The notes under the pieces were generated by a model. That model saw only the letters and a list, made by a program, of their open reading frames with translations. It made no database searches and was not told the origin of the DNA. Of a DNA stretch of 64,000 nucleotides, positions 36,701 through 48,943 are shown in pieces. The translations under genes and the position numbers were made by a program. Position 1 is the first letter of the stretch. Each line of letters begins with the position of its first letter. The DNA is from Vermamoeba vermiformis (taxonomy: Eukaryota > Tubulinea > Echinamoebida): positions 1-64,000 of the forward strand of contig JBEWZL010000077.1 in assembly GCA_045837725.1 (NCBI GenBank). The letters are read 5' to 3'.

Positions 36701-37867
36701 CGCATCGATCTTCCAACCCTCACAAGCGCTCACTGAAAGAATTTCTTGCGGATCAAGTTTCAATTCAACGTCTACAACTTCGAGCAACGGCATGTAACTG
36801 CATCGAAAAAAATAGCCGTTAGTTTATTCAGAGAATTTTGTGGTTGCATAATTTAAATTAAGGCGATGGTACTGAAAAGGCTATATAGAAGGTTTGATAC
36901 GTACTGGTACTTAATATTATTTTCGCCAAACGTAACAGCGAAATGTCTAAAGTCGTCCATGAGTTCTTTATTCTGTTTAAAACTTTAAAATAGAATATGT
37001 CAGTAAGATAATATTACGTAGAGTTAGCAACGTATTTAAAATCGTACGCGTTTAAGTCCTCTTCCTCCATTGCATCGTGGTCGTGGTCGCTGGCAGCAGA
37101 TCCGATAGAATTTGAAGATACGCCAAGAACTACGCTCAAATTAGCACATATTCAGCGTAATAAATATAAATCAACCATTGAGATTTGAAAATAATGACGG
37201 AATTTCAGCAAGTTGGTTTAGCGAAATAGATCCGAATAAGCTAGTACCTTTCTTGGGAGTAGTTTCTTTTGGCTTCGCCTTTCCATCAGCCTTTATAACA
37301 CCCCATCGTACAAATGAATCTATAATATGATCATATGAGACACGTCACAAATGCGATAATAGGACACGCACCATTTATCGCTTCTTCAACGATTTTATCA
37401 AGCTTGTCTTCGCAATAAACGGGTTCATCAGAGGCCGGTGAACATACCATGCAATATTCTAATAAAATAGGATAATATTAATAAGATTTTTTGACGATGG
37501 GACACGATAAAAAATCCCTCAAGAATTTTTATTTGAAGACCTTTCATTGAATAATTGTAGAGAGATAAAATGGAAATACGAAGCTTACCTGGATATTCAG
37601 CGGTAATAACTGAATAGAAATCAGATTTGTCTTTGTAGACGACATTGAACTGGACGTGATCTTCTTCTGCGACCAGATCTAAATCACAAACGGAATAAGT
37701 TAAGATAAATTTATTTTAACTTGCTAATTATGTATTTTTGATTTGGCACTGAAGTATTAAAAGACTCGATAGAGCCGTATTTGGTTACCTTTTACTGGTG
37801 AATCTGCAGCTGCGTATTTCTTTTGCAGTTCTTCGACTAAAGATAATAAAGCCTTTCTTCTGCTCAT
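33744..37867 (-). CDS. PARP6/PARP8-like mono-ADP-ribosyltransferase with UBA domain
   Basis: About 15 exons, ATG 37867 (MSRRKALLSLVEELQKKY), stop at 33744. The N-terminal half has an RWD/UBC-like look and an EYCMVC...YCED cysteine patch. A middle exon encodes a UBA domain (DIVISLVQMGFAEEAAFNAV, FDAALDIL; about 36310-36200). Next come a conserved block with CVICDENHLFGSNMLKPAVC and DLCCWSFQQL, then the catalytic domain: FAFHGSPIENWHSILRVGLK (NAD-binding His), KLQLNGAAYGSGIYMAAN (second-position Tyr) and YCIALCEY. The third position is not Glu in this family, so mono-ADP-ribosylation is expected. The domain is interrupted by a long intron (34095-34973) that contains three Pol III genes. Confidence 0.85.
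34156..34228 (-). tRNA. tRNA-Ile (AAT)
   Basis: 73 nt, cloverleaf fits by eye. The acceptor stem GGCCGTT pairs with AATGGCC (one G-T), the A-box region is TAGCTCAGTTGGTTAGAGC, the anticodon loop is CTAATAA (anticodon AAT, reads ATT) and the B box is GGTTCGATCCC. No intron. Downstream on the minus strand is a run of eight T (34145-34152), a Pol III terminator. It lies in an intron of the PARP-like gene, same strand. Confidence 0.95.
34487..34600 (-). rRNA. 5S ribosomal RNA
   Basis: Recognised from the conserved CCCGTCCGATCAGCGAAGTT block, the TAGTACTGGG stretch and the GGGAGACTACCTGGGAA-like 3' part (here AGGAGACTACCTGGGAAT). Ends GCACGAC and GTTGTGC pair as helix I. At 114 nt it is a few bases short of the usual 119-120, so the ends may be off by some bases. 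T-rich tract TTTTCTTTTTT just downstream is a Pol III terminator. It is one copy between two tRNA genes, not in an rDNA unit. Confidence 0.93.
34829..34901 (-). tRNA. tRNA-Val (TAC)
   Basis: 73 nt cloverleaf: acceptor GGTTCAA pairs with TTGAACC, the D arm contains GTGTAGTCGGTTATC, the anticodon loop is TTTACAC (anticodon TAC, reads GTA) and the T arm is CCGGTTCGATTCCGG. A seven-T run (34818-34824) follows on the minus strand. No intron. It is nested with tRNA-Ile and 5S in the same intron. Confidence 0.95.
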
Positions 37868-38474
37868 TTTATGTGCTCCTTTAAATAATTATAAATACAA
37901 CTAGCTGATCAAGTTTGCAAATATAGCTCTGAGGTTTTATTGCGCTTAAATTCGACTTTAAAGGCTTGGCGTGGTGCAACCAATAATAAAACAGCAACAA
38001 TAGATTTATTTAGGCATGCCAGTAGAAGTTTACGAATTGTCAGGCCTAAATTTTCTGGCTGAAAAAAAACGGAACGAGCTGTTTTGTGTTATGTGACGTA
38101 AAAATATCTTTAGTTGATCGTTGGTGGTTGTGATACACAATATTATAGTGTTTAGTATTGTTGCTATCACAATTTTCTGAAGCGAATTGTTCTAATCTAG
38201 ATCCACAATCAACCGTTACGCGTGCTAATCTGCCAAAGTGGGTATGTCAAATCTTCTTGTTTAATAAATTATATTTTGCATTGTTAATGTTTTATTAGTG
38301 CACGGTAGTAATTATTCAATTCTTTCATTCGTTATTTTTAATATTTCGGAAACTGATCAACCTCAGATCGAAACTAAATAACGTGCCATATTAATTTTAA
38401 AATCATATAAATAATTATCGCATTATAGTAACACTATAATAGAGGGACATCAAACGCGACATCGTATTGTGGAA
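37868..38474. promoter_or_regulatory. Divergent intergenic region between the PARP-like and permease genes
   Basis: 607 bp, AT-rich. It is likely to hold both promoters. A GTATGTC donor-like site near 38240 and an ATTATAG acceptor near 38428 could bound an intron in the permease 5' UTR. No other feature seen. Confidence 0.4.
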
Positions 38475-41395
38475 ATGAACATCCCGGATGGACAACCAAT
38501 TCCTAATGAAAGGACACCAATAATTAATCACGGAGGCTCTTCTAATTATGGAGATTCACCTAACAATAGCGTGAGCTCGTATGACGATTGGGAGTACCCT
38601 GGATCTGGTTCCGTTGTAAAAGTAGATCACTTACAATATGCCGAAGAAATGCCAGAGTATGTTAATTAATGCATAATACTATTTAAATATCATGATAATA
38701 TTAATAATTAATTAGTAGTGAGTGTTATCATCACCTACAATTTTGATCGCTAAAAACGGCTCGATCCAAATTTTAGATGCCTGATTGCAATATAATTTTT
38801 ATTTCAGCTGAATATTAGTGATTATTTAGTACGACTACTTTCTTTCATTTTCGAAATTGAAAAAAGCGAAAAGAATACTCATCTGAATTTTCTATTTCAG
38901 ATCTGTTGCATCCGTAAACCACGACGATGGTCAAGTCGATCCAATTCAGTATCAAACAAACGAAATAGGCAAAAAAGAACGCGTATTTTACACAAATAAT
39001 AATCGAAAACACTTGGGTCAATTACGCGCGACTGCTATTGCTGGCAACGATATTACCTCATCAATTTTCTATACGGTAAGCACCATATCATATAAAGCGT
39101 TATATAAAGCGTAGTAATGATTATTATATGATAAACGAGTACTAAGGCGAATTTTTCAGGTTGGTGTCGCAACATTAGCTGCCGGAAAATGGACTCCTGT
39201 TTGTATGATTCTCGTAATTGTCGTACGTATATTTATATATGATACTATAGAGTCATAATTAAGCTTTATCGCGCATTAGGTATTATATTTGTTCCGTACA
39301 GTCTATTCTGAAGTTTGTACTGCGTTGCCTTTGAACGGAGGCACTTACAACGTCTTGTTAAATACTACATCAAAGTAAGTAATATATTTACAGGTATAAG
39401 CGGAATATTAGGCTAATTAACGATGTAGATCCGTTGCTGCTGTTGCCGCTGCTTTGTCTCTATTATCATATTTGGCTACTGCAGTAGTTAGCGCTAATTC
39501 CGCCGCCAGTTACGCAGCAGCATTATACCCGCCATTAGGAGACGATGGCGTTTTCTGGGTACGCCTCTAACGATTTTCTTGCCGATCCGTTACACGCTAA
39601 CCAGATCTTGTAGGGAACAATCGTTATTCTCGGAATTTTTGCCTTGTTGAATTTGATGGGTCTCAGCGAGTCAGCTAACGTTGCTTTGGGTATTTTCTTG
39701 GCCCATTTGGCTACGTTGTTGGTCTTGTCTGTATTTTGCGTTATCTACTTGGTTCAAGATTGGAGTTTGTTTGTCGTACGTCTTAAATAATACCCTTTAA
39801 GTGATATATGACTCTAATTTATTACAATTCTAGCAAAATTGGAACACTGATACTGGAACCAGCATTGCATCGTCAATTTATTTCGGTTTCTCAACCGCAC
39901 TTTTGGGAGTCAGTGGCTTCGAGGTAAATAGCCAAAATACATAGTGTATCACGTGACATGATTCTAATTGGGACCTATTAGAGTTCTGCTAACTATATCG
40001 AAGAACAAAAAGACGGTGTGTACCCCAAGACCCTCCGAAACATGTGGCTTTGCATTGCTTTTTTCAACCCTTTGATCAGGTACCTAACAAATACTAATCT
40101 AATTATAGTTAATGCTATGATACTAACGGACACGACTTGAAGCATTTTGGCACTCGGCTTGTTGCCCATTGGTGTCATTTGGCAAGACAGCACCTCAGTC
40201 TTGGCTAAGATGGCTGAGGTCTCAACGCACGGTCAACGTTGGTTGTCCATGTGGGTCAGTATTGACGCTATTGTCGTGTTGTCGGGTGGTGTCTTGACGA
40301 GCTACGTCGGTGTTACTGGTTTGGCGCGCAACATGAGCAGCGACAGATGCTTGCCGCAATTTTTGTTGCGAAAGAACTCTATTCGTGGAACTAACCACTG
40401 GATCATCATTGGATTCTTTGGCTTGACTTTCTCATTGATGTTGATTACTGGTGGAAAGGTTCAAACTCTCGGTAAGATCGGATGCGGCTATAGTCCTTCG
40501 AGAAAAAAACGTTGCTAATAATGTATATTATAGGTGGTGTATACACTATTGCTTTCTTGTCAGTTATGACGTTGTTCTCAATTGGTAACTTGATGGTCAA
40601 GTACAAGCGAAACCGCATCCCGAGACAGATCAAGTAAGCCTTTAATTTAAATTTAGCTATTTATGTATGTGGTTCTAATACGTTTTAATTTATAGGGCAA
40701 GCTGGTTTACCGTTATCTTCGGTATTCTTGCAGTCGTGGCTGGTCTTATCGGCAACATCGTGTTCGATCCAATTATTATGGCTTACTTCATGATCTACTT
40801 CTCTGGCGTCATGCTCATCGTCTTCTTGATGTTCGCTCGTGTTAGATTACTGAAGATGTTGCTCTATTTCATGCGCAAGACTACAACTTGCTATCGGTTG
40901 TGTGGTGGTTGGATCAAGCGTGAAGGTCGACGAGTTAAATCGCAAGAAATCGTTTTCTTCGCTAAGACTGACGATATTGACATCTTGAATAAGGTATAGT
41001 ATTTATATTCAATAGTATGCTGTTTCTAATGGACTTTTCAGGCTGTTTTGTACGTGCTGGAAAACGAAATTACAAACTGCTTGAAAATCGTTCATGTTTA
41101 CGAAGAAGAGCGCGGAATTCCACCTCATTTGGAGGAGAACGTTCGCGTATTAGATAAGATCTATCCTAAGCTCAAGATTGATTTGGTAAGCCGTTAAGAT
41201 CAGCTCGATTCAAGCAAATTCTAATAATGATTATTATGCTAGGTCTTGATTAAGGGTGAATTTACTCCTACATTAGTGGATAGCTTGTCGAATTATTTGC
41301 AAGTCCCCAAGAACTTCATGTTTATTACTTGCCCGAGTGACAGATTCCCTCACACGATCGACAAGTTTGGTGGTGTTCGTGTTGTCACCCATTAA
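38475..41395 (+). CDS. APC-superfamily amino-acid/cation permease with C-terminal cytosolic domain
   Basis: About ten exons, ATG 38475. A 60-90 residue polar N-terminus (DGQPIPNERTPIINHGG) is followed by a membrane domain of about 12 helices starting at LRATAIAGNDITSSIFYTVG, whose GNDITSSI matches the unwound TM1 substrate-binding segment of APC transporters. Further marks: FRTVYSEVCTALPLNGGTYN (TM2-3), SGFESSANYIEEQKDGVYPK (TM6 and the following loop) and GLARNMSSDRCLPQFLL (TM8 loop). After the last helix is a soluble domain of about 140 residues (QEIVFFAKTDDIDILNKA, NCLKIVHVYEEE) reminiscent of USP-like or ACT-like regulatory tails. It transports small solutes, probably amino acids, across a membrane; the substrate is unknown. 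The relation to prokaryotic APC permeases with cytosolic tails is notable. Confidence 0.8.
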
Positions 41396-41549
41396 TTTTG
41401 CGTAATTTTAAAATAAAAAATTATTTATTGAATACGTTGGGACAATTTTTGGTGTCTTTTCCTTAGCTGCGTTTACCGCGTCTTGTTTGAATATTTTTCT
41501 GTTGTGCGTGGAAGCCAGAACTATTTATTTACTATCTATACCTCCACAA

Positions 41550-44500
41550 TGGACAAGTTTACGTTTAATTTTGGTTCAACGGAGCCTGAGGAAGAGATTC
41601 CAACGCAATTAGAAGGCGTGATCTTCTCCTTTGTTCCTGCACCTGCAAGCGAGTTGACTCAAATGGAAAAAGATTATCAAAATTATTTACAAGAGTGGGA
41701 TAATATCAAGAAGCTTTCAACTGAACAACAAATGGATTTACTGACGAGATCATCTGCTTTTATTAAAAACGTAAAACCTGGCCAATTTAATATCGATAAA
41801 TTTGCGGATAAGATGGAACAGCTCTACAATGGCTTAGACGAGAAAATCAAGTATGTATTAATTTTTTGGTATTTTTTAGGCCATTTTTTATTCCTTATTC
41901 ATTTTTCTGACTACTGACACGTTATTATAAGAATCAAATTCTACAAGTTATTTAAACGTATTGTGCCACGAAGATTCCCAGGTCTTGAGCTCGGTCTGGA
42001 GAACAGATTGGCTTCCAAGAATCCACAGGAGCTCGAGTTCGGCCTTGTTTTATTTTCAATGTTTGTCCAGTAAGTATCTCCTCGAAGATTTAGCTTAATT
42101 CGTACTTAAGAAGTCTATACTGAGCGATTCCTTTTTAATATATAGGCTGGGTATCGGCCTCCAAGCAGATCTACTTGCTATTCTTACGAAGTACATTCCA
42201 ATCTTCAAAAATATCGTAGACGCACATTTATCAGGCACTGGAGTATTACAGAACCAGTCGACAATGTATTTGTGCTTAAGAAAGATTAGCTCGGTAAGAT
42301 CCGCTAATTTTTTTCGGTATCGCTAATCCCTTCCTAATCTACCAGGCGATAAAATTTGTTCCGAGAAACAATAACCAGGCAGTTGTCAAGGGATTTTCAG
42401 AAATCTACGAGAACGTCGTTGCAACTATTCTCCCTCTCAAAAATTATCCGACAAATGAACCCGAACAAAATTTATGGTGGAAAATTCGATCAAGCATTTG
42501 CAGGTGCCTTAATTTTTACGGGTAAGCTACTATTAAATTATTACAAGCATTAATCTTATCTTGTTATGTTATCTTATAGCCACACAAGAAAAATACCGGG
42601 ATCTGTTTCTCTCCATTTTGTTGAATTCTTCGATTACATTACCGAACAAAAAATTGCGATTCCAGGAGAAGAACAGAAGCATATTCTATTTGCGATGCTA
42701 AATTTGTAAGTACTAATCTAAATTCTTTGTGCACAATACTAAATTGGAATAATAATCTTAATTTATTATAAATAGGTCTCAATACGGAAAGGAAACTCTC
42801 AAAAAAATTATGAATTATTGGGATTGGATCATTTTGCCGGGCATGAGGTTTAAGCTCGAAGACATTACAAACGTTGATCAAATTGAACGCGCCGTAGAGA
42901 GGATTAGAAAAGACGAAGACGTGTTTGGTAAGATAAATATAATTTTTTTTATTGAATAGTGCGCAAAAAGTTTGTAATTGACAATGGTTTGTTTGCAGTT
43001 GAATCGTATGCCACGGCCATTGTCTCTCAGTTATTAACTCATACAATGCGAGCTCGTGTTGTTGAAAGAATGATACAAGGCCTAAACAGGTAATCCAATT
43101 CAAGAATTTTATTTCCGAAGTTTTCATCAGATCCGTTCAGAAGAATTCGTCACACGCAAAGCAATCAAACTAATGTAATATCATTTGCTTAGCGAGGATG
43201 TGTCGGTCAAATGTGCAATGTTTAGACTATTGCCCGAGTTGTTCGTTAAAGCGGACTATGCACGTGATCACCTGGATAAAATTATCAAAACAATTTTGAT
43301 TCCCGGCCTAGAGCACAGCAACATGGCTGTTAGAGCTCTCGTAAGAATATACCAAATATGGAAACTTAATCGTTAATTAACTATTATTTCCTAATAAGGC
43401 TTGCTTAGCCCTATCCTCGCTGAATTCGAAATCAAAGGCGCATTTGAAGCCGATTTTGCCTTCGTTGGTCGACAAATTGTTCGATCTTTTATCGCACGAT
43501 AAACTCTACGTCAAATTTTACGCCATTAAAGCACTCAATCGATTCGCAGTTAAATTGGCTGGTGAACGTAAGCAAAAAATAACAACTTTTATTAAATTCG
43601 TGTAAATATTTAACTTTTTAATATCAAAAGGTTTGATTGAATCGAAGATCTTAGAGAGTCATATACGAGGTTAGTAGAGTCACTGATGACGTTTTAATTC
43701 ATTGCTAACCCGCATAAGAAATCGCTGCTGTCAACAATTTGGTACCGCTACAGAATATTAGCGCGTTGTTGACTTCAGATGTGTTCGTCAATCATGCTCC
43801 AATGTTCCTGAAAGATACTGTACGTGAAAATTCAACTTTACTATCAACGGACCTGAGCTCTCGATAATATTATTACAAATTTTACTACGTTTGAAATACT
43901 TGCCTAATTAGGGTTAATTTTATCTCTGCAGTTGAGACGAGCATGTGATTTGGTGGCCGTGGCAGATGACGATAAGACCATGGAAGCATCAGAGTATTTC
44001 CTGTTCGCGAAAGATATTTTCATGAACGATCGTGTTGTTGCCAGCCAAGCGACCCTGCAAGCCATCGAACCAATCATAGTTCAAATGCTCGAGCACCCAG
44101 TATTCAAACGAGCCAACTTTGCCGATGAAGTGAATGTGCTCGGCGATATCTTGGACGTGTTGGGATTTGCCACGTTTCATATTCCACTCATTACTAAGGA
44201 GTTCTGGGACGCGTTCAGAGTCATTTTTGACTTGTTCCAGCGCATTGAAGTGGAGCAGTGTGAAGGTAAGTGTTCATTGAAAATTGGACGTGGATATCAA
44301 TCAAAAATGTGAATGCGCAAACGTTAGCGCAAATAATTTAATTATCTATTTAAAATTATGCACTGTGGATTAATTAATGGTTTATGGCAGAGTTCTTGGT
44401 TCCGATTGGCAATTACATTTCACGCGCTCCCGAACATTTCTTGCAGATCCCGAACGGTGTCAATGTCGTACTTGAAAAGATCAACACGATGAATTTGACG

Positions 44501-46064
44501 GAAGAATTGACGGGCTGGGAGTTTGTCGTCGAAGTGCTGTCTAACCTCGGAAAGGTAATCGACCACCAATCTTTGCAACAATTTCGACAGATCGTTCTAA
44601 CATTTCCATATTTAGTCTGAACCAAAATTGGTCAGTGGAGCTCTTGACATTGCCGTGAAAGTTATGGAAGAGCGTCCACGAAAAAATGTTTTGTTGCACA
44701 TGTTCCGTGCTGTAAGTACCGTTCAGTGAACGATTGGTTCATGAACCTTAGGCACAATTTCATTAATTTTGTTTGCAGATTTGGGCAGCAATGTATATTG
44801 ACCCACGAGTGACGCTTCAAAAACTTGATGCAAAACAACCTAATTGGTGGAAAAAATGGGAGTCAGTGCGAGGCAAGGCTGAAACCGCATTTGGTCATGT
44901 CGGAAAAAAGATTGTTACGCTGGGCATGATTTCGTTGATTTCACTGAACCTTGTCGTTGACGTGCCTAAGCCGGTGGTCTCTCAAACTGAAGGCTTTGCA
45001 CAAATTTTTAAGCAACTAGTTCCGCTCTTGGCCGCACTACAAGATTTTGAGAGTAAGACGCAATCCTATTTCCTTTTAAAGAAAAATTTCAGCGTCATCG
45101 AAAACTATCTCCTAATGAGAAATTTCCTTTTTTAGGCGTGGATTACATTGCTCCTATTTCAAAAATGGCAGTCCAATCAGCCGAGTCTGAGGCACTTCGA
45201 GCCGAGGCCAAAAAACGAGGTAAAAACTAATTTAATAGCGATATAATTTTCATGCAAATATCCTATTAGATATATTTTGCAATACCAGCTTATCGTTAGC
45301 GGATCTGATCCACTATTCGTAGAATTTTCGTGTTCAAATACAAGTTTACTAATTGAGTGATTATATAGCTCCTATCAAAGCCGATGATGATGACCTGGAT
45401 GTCAATTTTGACGACGACGACGATGACGACGATGTGATCGACTTCAACGGCGATCCAAACGATCCTTTGCAACAATTCGACGAGGTTCATGAACAGCTTG
45501 AAATCATGGACGATGAGAATGAAAATGATCAGGATCTGCTGCAACAGATGAATGACTTCCTTGGAAATGACGATGACGGGGATGAAGACGGAGGTAAGTC
45601 CAATTACTTTAATTTTATTATTTCCTTATTTGGTAATAATAATCGACTGCTTTCGTAGTGGAGGAAATTGAAGACCAAAATGAATCTGTTTTGCTCAAGG
45701 TGGACCACTTGATGCTTTTGTTCAATGTTAGAAAGAGTACGTATTGTATAATATGCATTTTTGTTGCCTTTACAAAAGAGTTTTTTCTGCGTAGCGGATC
45801 TAATCCGTTTTACTTTCAGACGATCCGAGTAAATTTGATACAATTCTTGGTGCACTTGACGAAGAAGAGCGCATTGCCATTGAAGAGCACCTAAAGCGAG
45901 TAAAAATTGGCCCGAAGTCATTGCTGGATCAAGCGATCGAGTTTGTCGGCCGACATTATGAACGATATGAAACGGATCCGAATATGAAGCGATTGAACAG
46001 AGATGTTATGGAGCGCATTAATAAGTGGCTTGTTACTCCGCAACCGTTGCCAGAGAAGATATAA
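41550..46064 (+). CDS. Importin-beta family karyopherin, IPO7/IPO8-like
   Basis: About 17 exons, ATG 41550 (MDKFTFNFGSTEPEEE). HEAT-like helix pairs run through the whole length. Segments that line up with importin-7 include LFKRIVPRRFPGLELGLENR, EPEQNLWWKIRSSICRCLNF, TMRARVVERMIQGL, KAMFRLL-type repeats, RRACDLVAVADDDKT and HVGKKIVTLGMISLISL. Near the end is an acidic loop (DVNFDDDDDDDDVIDFNGD, about 45380-45600) as in IPO7/8, followed by a terminal helix pair (FDTILGALDEEERIAIEEHL). It carries cargo such as ribosomal proteins into the nucleus under Ran. The N-terminal Ran-binding (IBN) part is short or missing in this model. The frame around 42540-42620 depends on splice choice. Confidence 0.72.
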
Positions 46065-46156
46065 ACAAAGACCGCCAAATTTCCTTCAGCCCGCCTATTT
46101 TTGCGTTTGACAAAAAATAAGGTCTATTTCTTAATTATTTACTTAATAGGTCCATC

Positions 46157-47610
46157 ATGGCCAATAGTTCAGCTCTTGAAACATCGGCGGCGTTTGGTAA
46201 TCATTTTCTGAATTTTTGTAGTGGAAAATCTGCATTTAACACTAATTCTATTTATTTTAACCAACAAATATTCTCACTGATTACTAAAAGCGCAATTATA
46301 CCTTAATTAATTTTAAGATGATTTAGAAATGTCGGAGGAAAGAAAAGCCTATTGGACTGAAGCGATGAAAATACCCTTTTGGAAAGCCGCAGGCGAGCGG
46401 ACAGAGAATGCTGAAGCTTTAGGCTACGAAAGGTAAGATTTGATTTGTCCTCTATAGGGTTATCTTACTGTGCCTAGTGTTGAAGAGTTTTTTGCTCGGA
46501 GGAAGATAAGACCTGCGTGGTTCAAGCTGAAAAAGCAGTGTGTAGGTCAAATTTCTGCTTTTATTTATTGCCAAAATATCGATTGTTCCTGGATCGAAAT
46601 GGACAAAAAACTCAATGCGTTCCTCAGTACTGTTTTGAAAGTACGTCATTATTAAGCTCGACTAGGAAACCTTTCATTAAGTACGTTAATTTGCCAATAC
46701 CTAGGAAGTAAATCGAGCCGAAAAATCACAGAAAGAAGTGCTACAAGCGCTTCAAGAGCACGTGTCTAAGTTGGTAAGTGCGTCGGTCCTTGTGCGTTAA
46801 AATATTACTCCTTTTTTAGCCTGCCTCAATGCTGCATCTCTTTCCTCCAGACTTTGACTTGGAATTGCATTCAATGTACAGGGGTCTCGCCACTCCCAAT
46901 GAACTTCGCAAGGGCATGAGTGAGATGTCGTACGATATTGTCGTATTTTCGTCTATTTTGCATCGGTACTTTTTGTATTCGTTTCCTTTTACCAGGTAAG
47001 GCAACAGCCGTCATAATTAGTACTATCTTTTTAGAAAAAATTACTTAAAAATTGAATATCAGTCAAACAATCAATCACCGATTATCTTCAGTGTGAGGTA
47101 GCTGAGCGTCAGGAGCCCGACTTTGCGCTCTATAAAGACGAAGACGGCAAAAGAACAATTTTTTTGGTCTGCGAACACGGAGAGCAAGAGGAGCATGCGA
47201 CAAATCACAAGGACTTGCTGAAACTGCTTGACACATTGCAAAGTGTCATAATGAAGCGAGTTCTACGTTACCCGTCGTGCAGCAAGGTGGCGTATGGCGT
47301 TCTGTGCGGTGGCAACAAAATGACTATGTTCCGCATGGAGTACAACAAAGAAGGGGACTACTGCACCTGCTATTTTTTGGGACAACATCAGAGTGACATG
47401 TACACGGCCTCGCTGGATCTGACCGACATTGACAAGCTGTTGCGCTGCTGTATCTTGATCACACTTGAAGGCAAGATGTTGCAACTGGGCAAAGCCAAAA
47501 CAGGTCCTGAGCCTTCCTCATCTGGTAGCAAACCACCATTAGTCGACGCTAAGGCAGCTTCTGTTGGGATGGGAAAAAGAAGAAGAAACAGAGGCACACA
47601 CCACGCATAG
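46157..47610 (+). CDS. Restriction-endonuclease-fold-like protein, linked to the following kinase
   Basis: ATG 46157 (MANSSALETSAAF), about six exons. The N-terminal 200 residues are helical (KAYWTEAMKIPFWKAAGE, VEEFFARRKIRPAWFKLKK). They are followed by a segment like the REase (PD-D/ExK) superfamily: ITDYLQCEVAERQEPDFALY, then a beta-strand IFLVCEHGEQ, then a helix DLLKLLDTLQSVIMKRVL and a second beta-sheet pair YGVLCGGNKMTMFRMEY. Catalytic candidates are the Glu in EVAE, the Asp in PDF and the Glu in CEHG; the usual Lys is not obvious. In Crinkler-type proteins of fungi, oomycetes and other protists a REase domain is fused to a protein kinase, which is what follows here at about 47670. Whether this is one gene or two neighbours is unresolved around 47590-47690. 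Confidence 0.5.
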
Positions 47611-47667
47611 AGATCAAGAGCCCCAAGCCGCAACGCAGCGAGCGGACTGAGACGCAACCTCGAGCGA

Positions 47668-48722
47668 ATGAATCTGACAAACAATAATAACACCAATGCT
47701 TTTCCAGCAACGAATACTCAAACCAAAGATAATGACAAAGATAAGCGAAAACAAGAGAGGGAGAAAAAGAAACAAGAGCAAAATGAAATGTTGGAGGCAA
47801 TTACCAAGAACAAGTTGTGTAACAAGTTTGTCGTACTTGAGCAGCTCACACGAAAAGTTTATCGGGTTGGTTTTAGCGATCGTAAATACGTGGCAAAGGT
47901 AAGCGTAAATCGCCCCTGAAATCCAAATTAACTTTGAATGCTTAGTTCTACTTCACTTCAGACGCGAAGTCAGAGGAGGAGTTGATTTTGGAGCAGCTAA
48001 GTGACAAGTTTTTGAAGCCAGTTGATAGTTTCAAAGTATCTGACGAGATTCGATGCGCGATATTTCCGTACATTGAAAATCACACCTGGCTACTACGACA
48101 TCAATTTGCGAACAGCACTCGCTCCGTCTTATTGGCTCTAGCTGAATTGCACAGCAAGAACATCGCTCACTGCGACGTCAAGTACTCGAATGTGGTGTTT
48201 GGTGAAGAGGAAACGTATCTAATCGACTTTGATTTGGCCCTTTGTGATCCAGGTACAATTGTATTACAGTATTGTAGAACCTGATCTAACTCAGTACAGA
48301 CGAGTGGGCATCATCTTTTAGAGGTACTTTTGGATACAGAGCACCGGAGACGATAAGAACAGGGGACATATCGTGCAAAAGTGATATTTACTCATTTGGA
48401 ATCTTTCTGTTTGAGCTTGCAAGAAAGTGTGGAATTTACGACATGCCCGAAGAACTTGCTGATGAGGATGAACTGGTGATGGCTCGCAATATTCGTATTG
48501 CAATCAAAAGGTATTGATGTTGCGTCACACAAACGCTTATTAATGACGTTTCGTAGACTCGCTTTGCGATCGCCCTGGCATGCAGAAATTGTTGCCACCA
48601 TTGAAAAGTGCATGAATGAGGACCCTAATCTGCGTCCAAGTGCAGAAGAGCTCTTGTCAGAACCGTTTTTGAGTCAAGCAGCTGATCACTGGCCCAGCCA
48701 GGCAGTCACGCACAATGAATGA
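47668..48722 (+). CDS. Protein kinase domain, Crinkler-type REase-kinase partner
   Basis: About four exons. A Lys/Glu/Gln-rich linker ([18 protein letters not shown]) precedes a small protein-kinase fold: a beta-strand pair [17 protein letters not shown], the ATP-binding Lys in KYVAKFYF, the catalytic loop [11 protein letters not shown] (His-Cys-Asp in place of His-Arg-Asp), LIDFDLAL where most kinases have [14 protein letters not shown] (activation segment end), [15 protein letters not shown] (helix F) and a final [13 protein letters not shown] (helix I Arg). The glycine-rich loop is reduced. The Asp in HCD, the Lys of VAK and the first Asp of DFD are present, so activity is possible. The stop is at 48722. 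Such kinases are often the C-terminal part of REase-kinase Crinkler-like proteins. Confidence 0.72.
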
Positions 48723-48943
48723 AGCAGCGCTCGAATTGGCTGCCTTTCAACAAGTACCAATTGTATAGTGTACAGAGAGAAGCACATGGCAGTGCGTAAT
48801 GTTAATATGTACGGATATTGTTAGTATGTATGGATATTGTTTATATGTAAACGGATATTGTTTAATTATCAGCGAATTGTAAGTAAATAAAATTGTTATC
48901 AAGAACAACAGAAATAAACAATTTACTCGCTATATACAATTAA

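Noticed and set aside
42639-43127. Minus-strand open frame (162 codons)
   Set aside because: It lies across introns and exons of the importin-like gene on the plus strand. No family resemblance.
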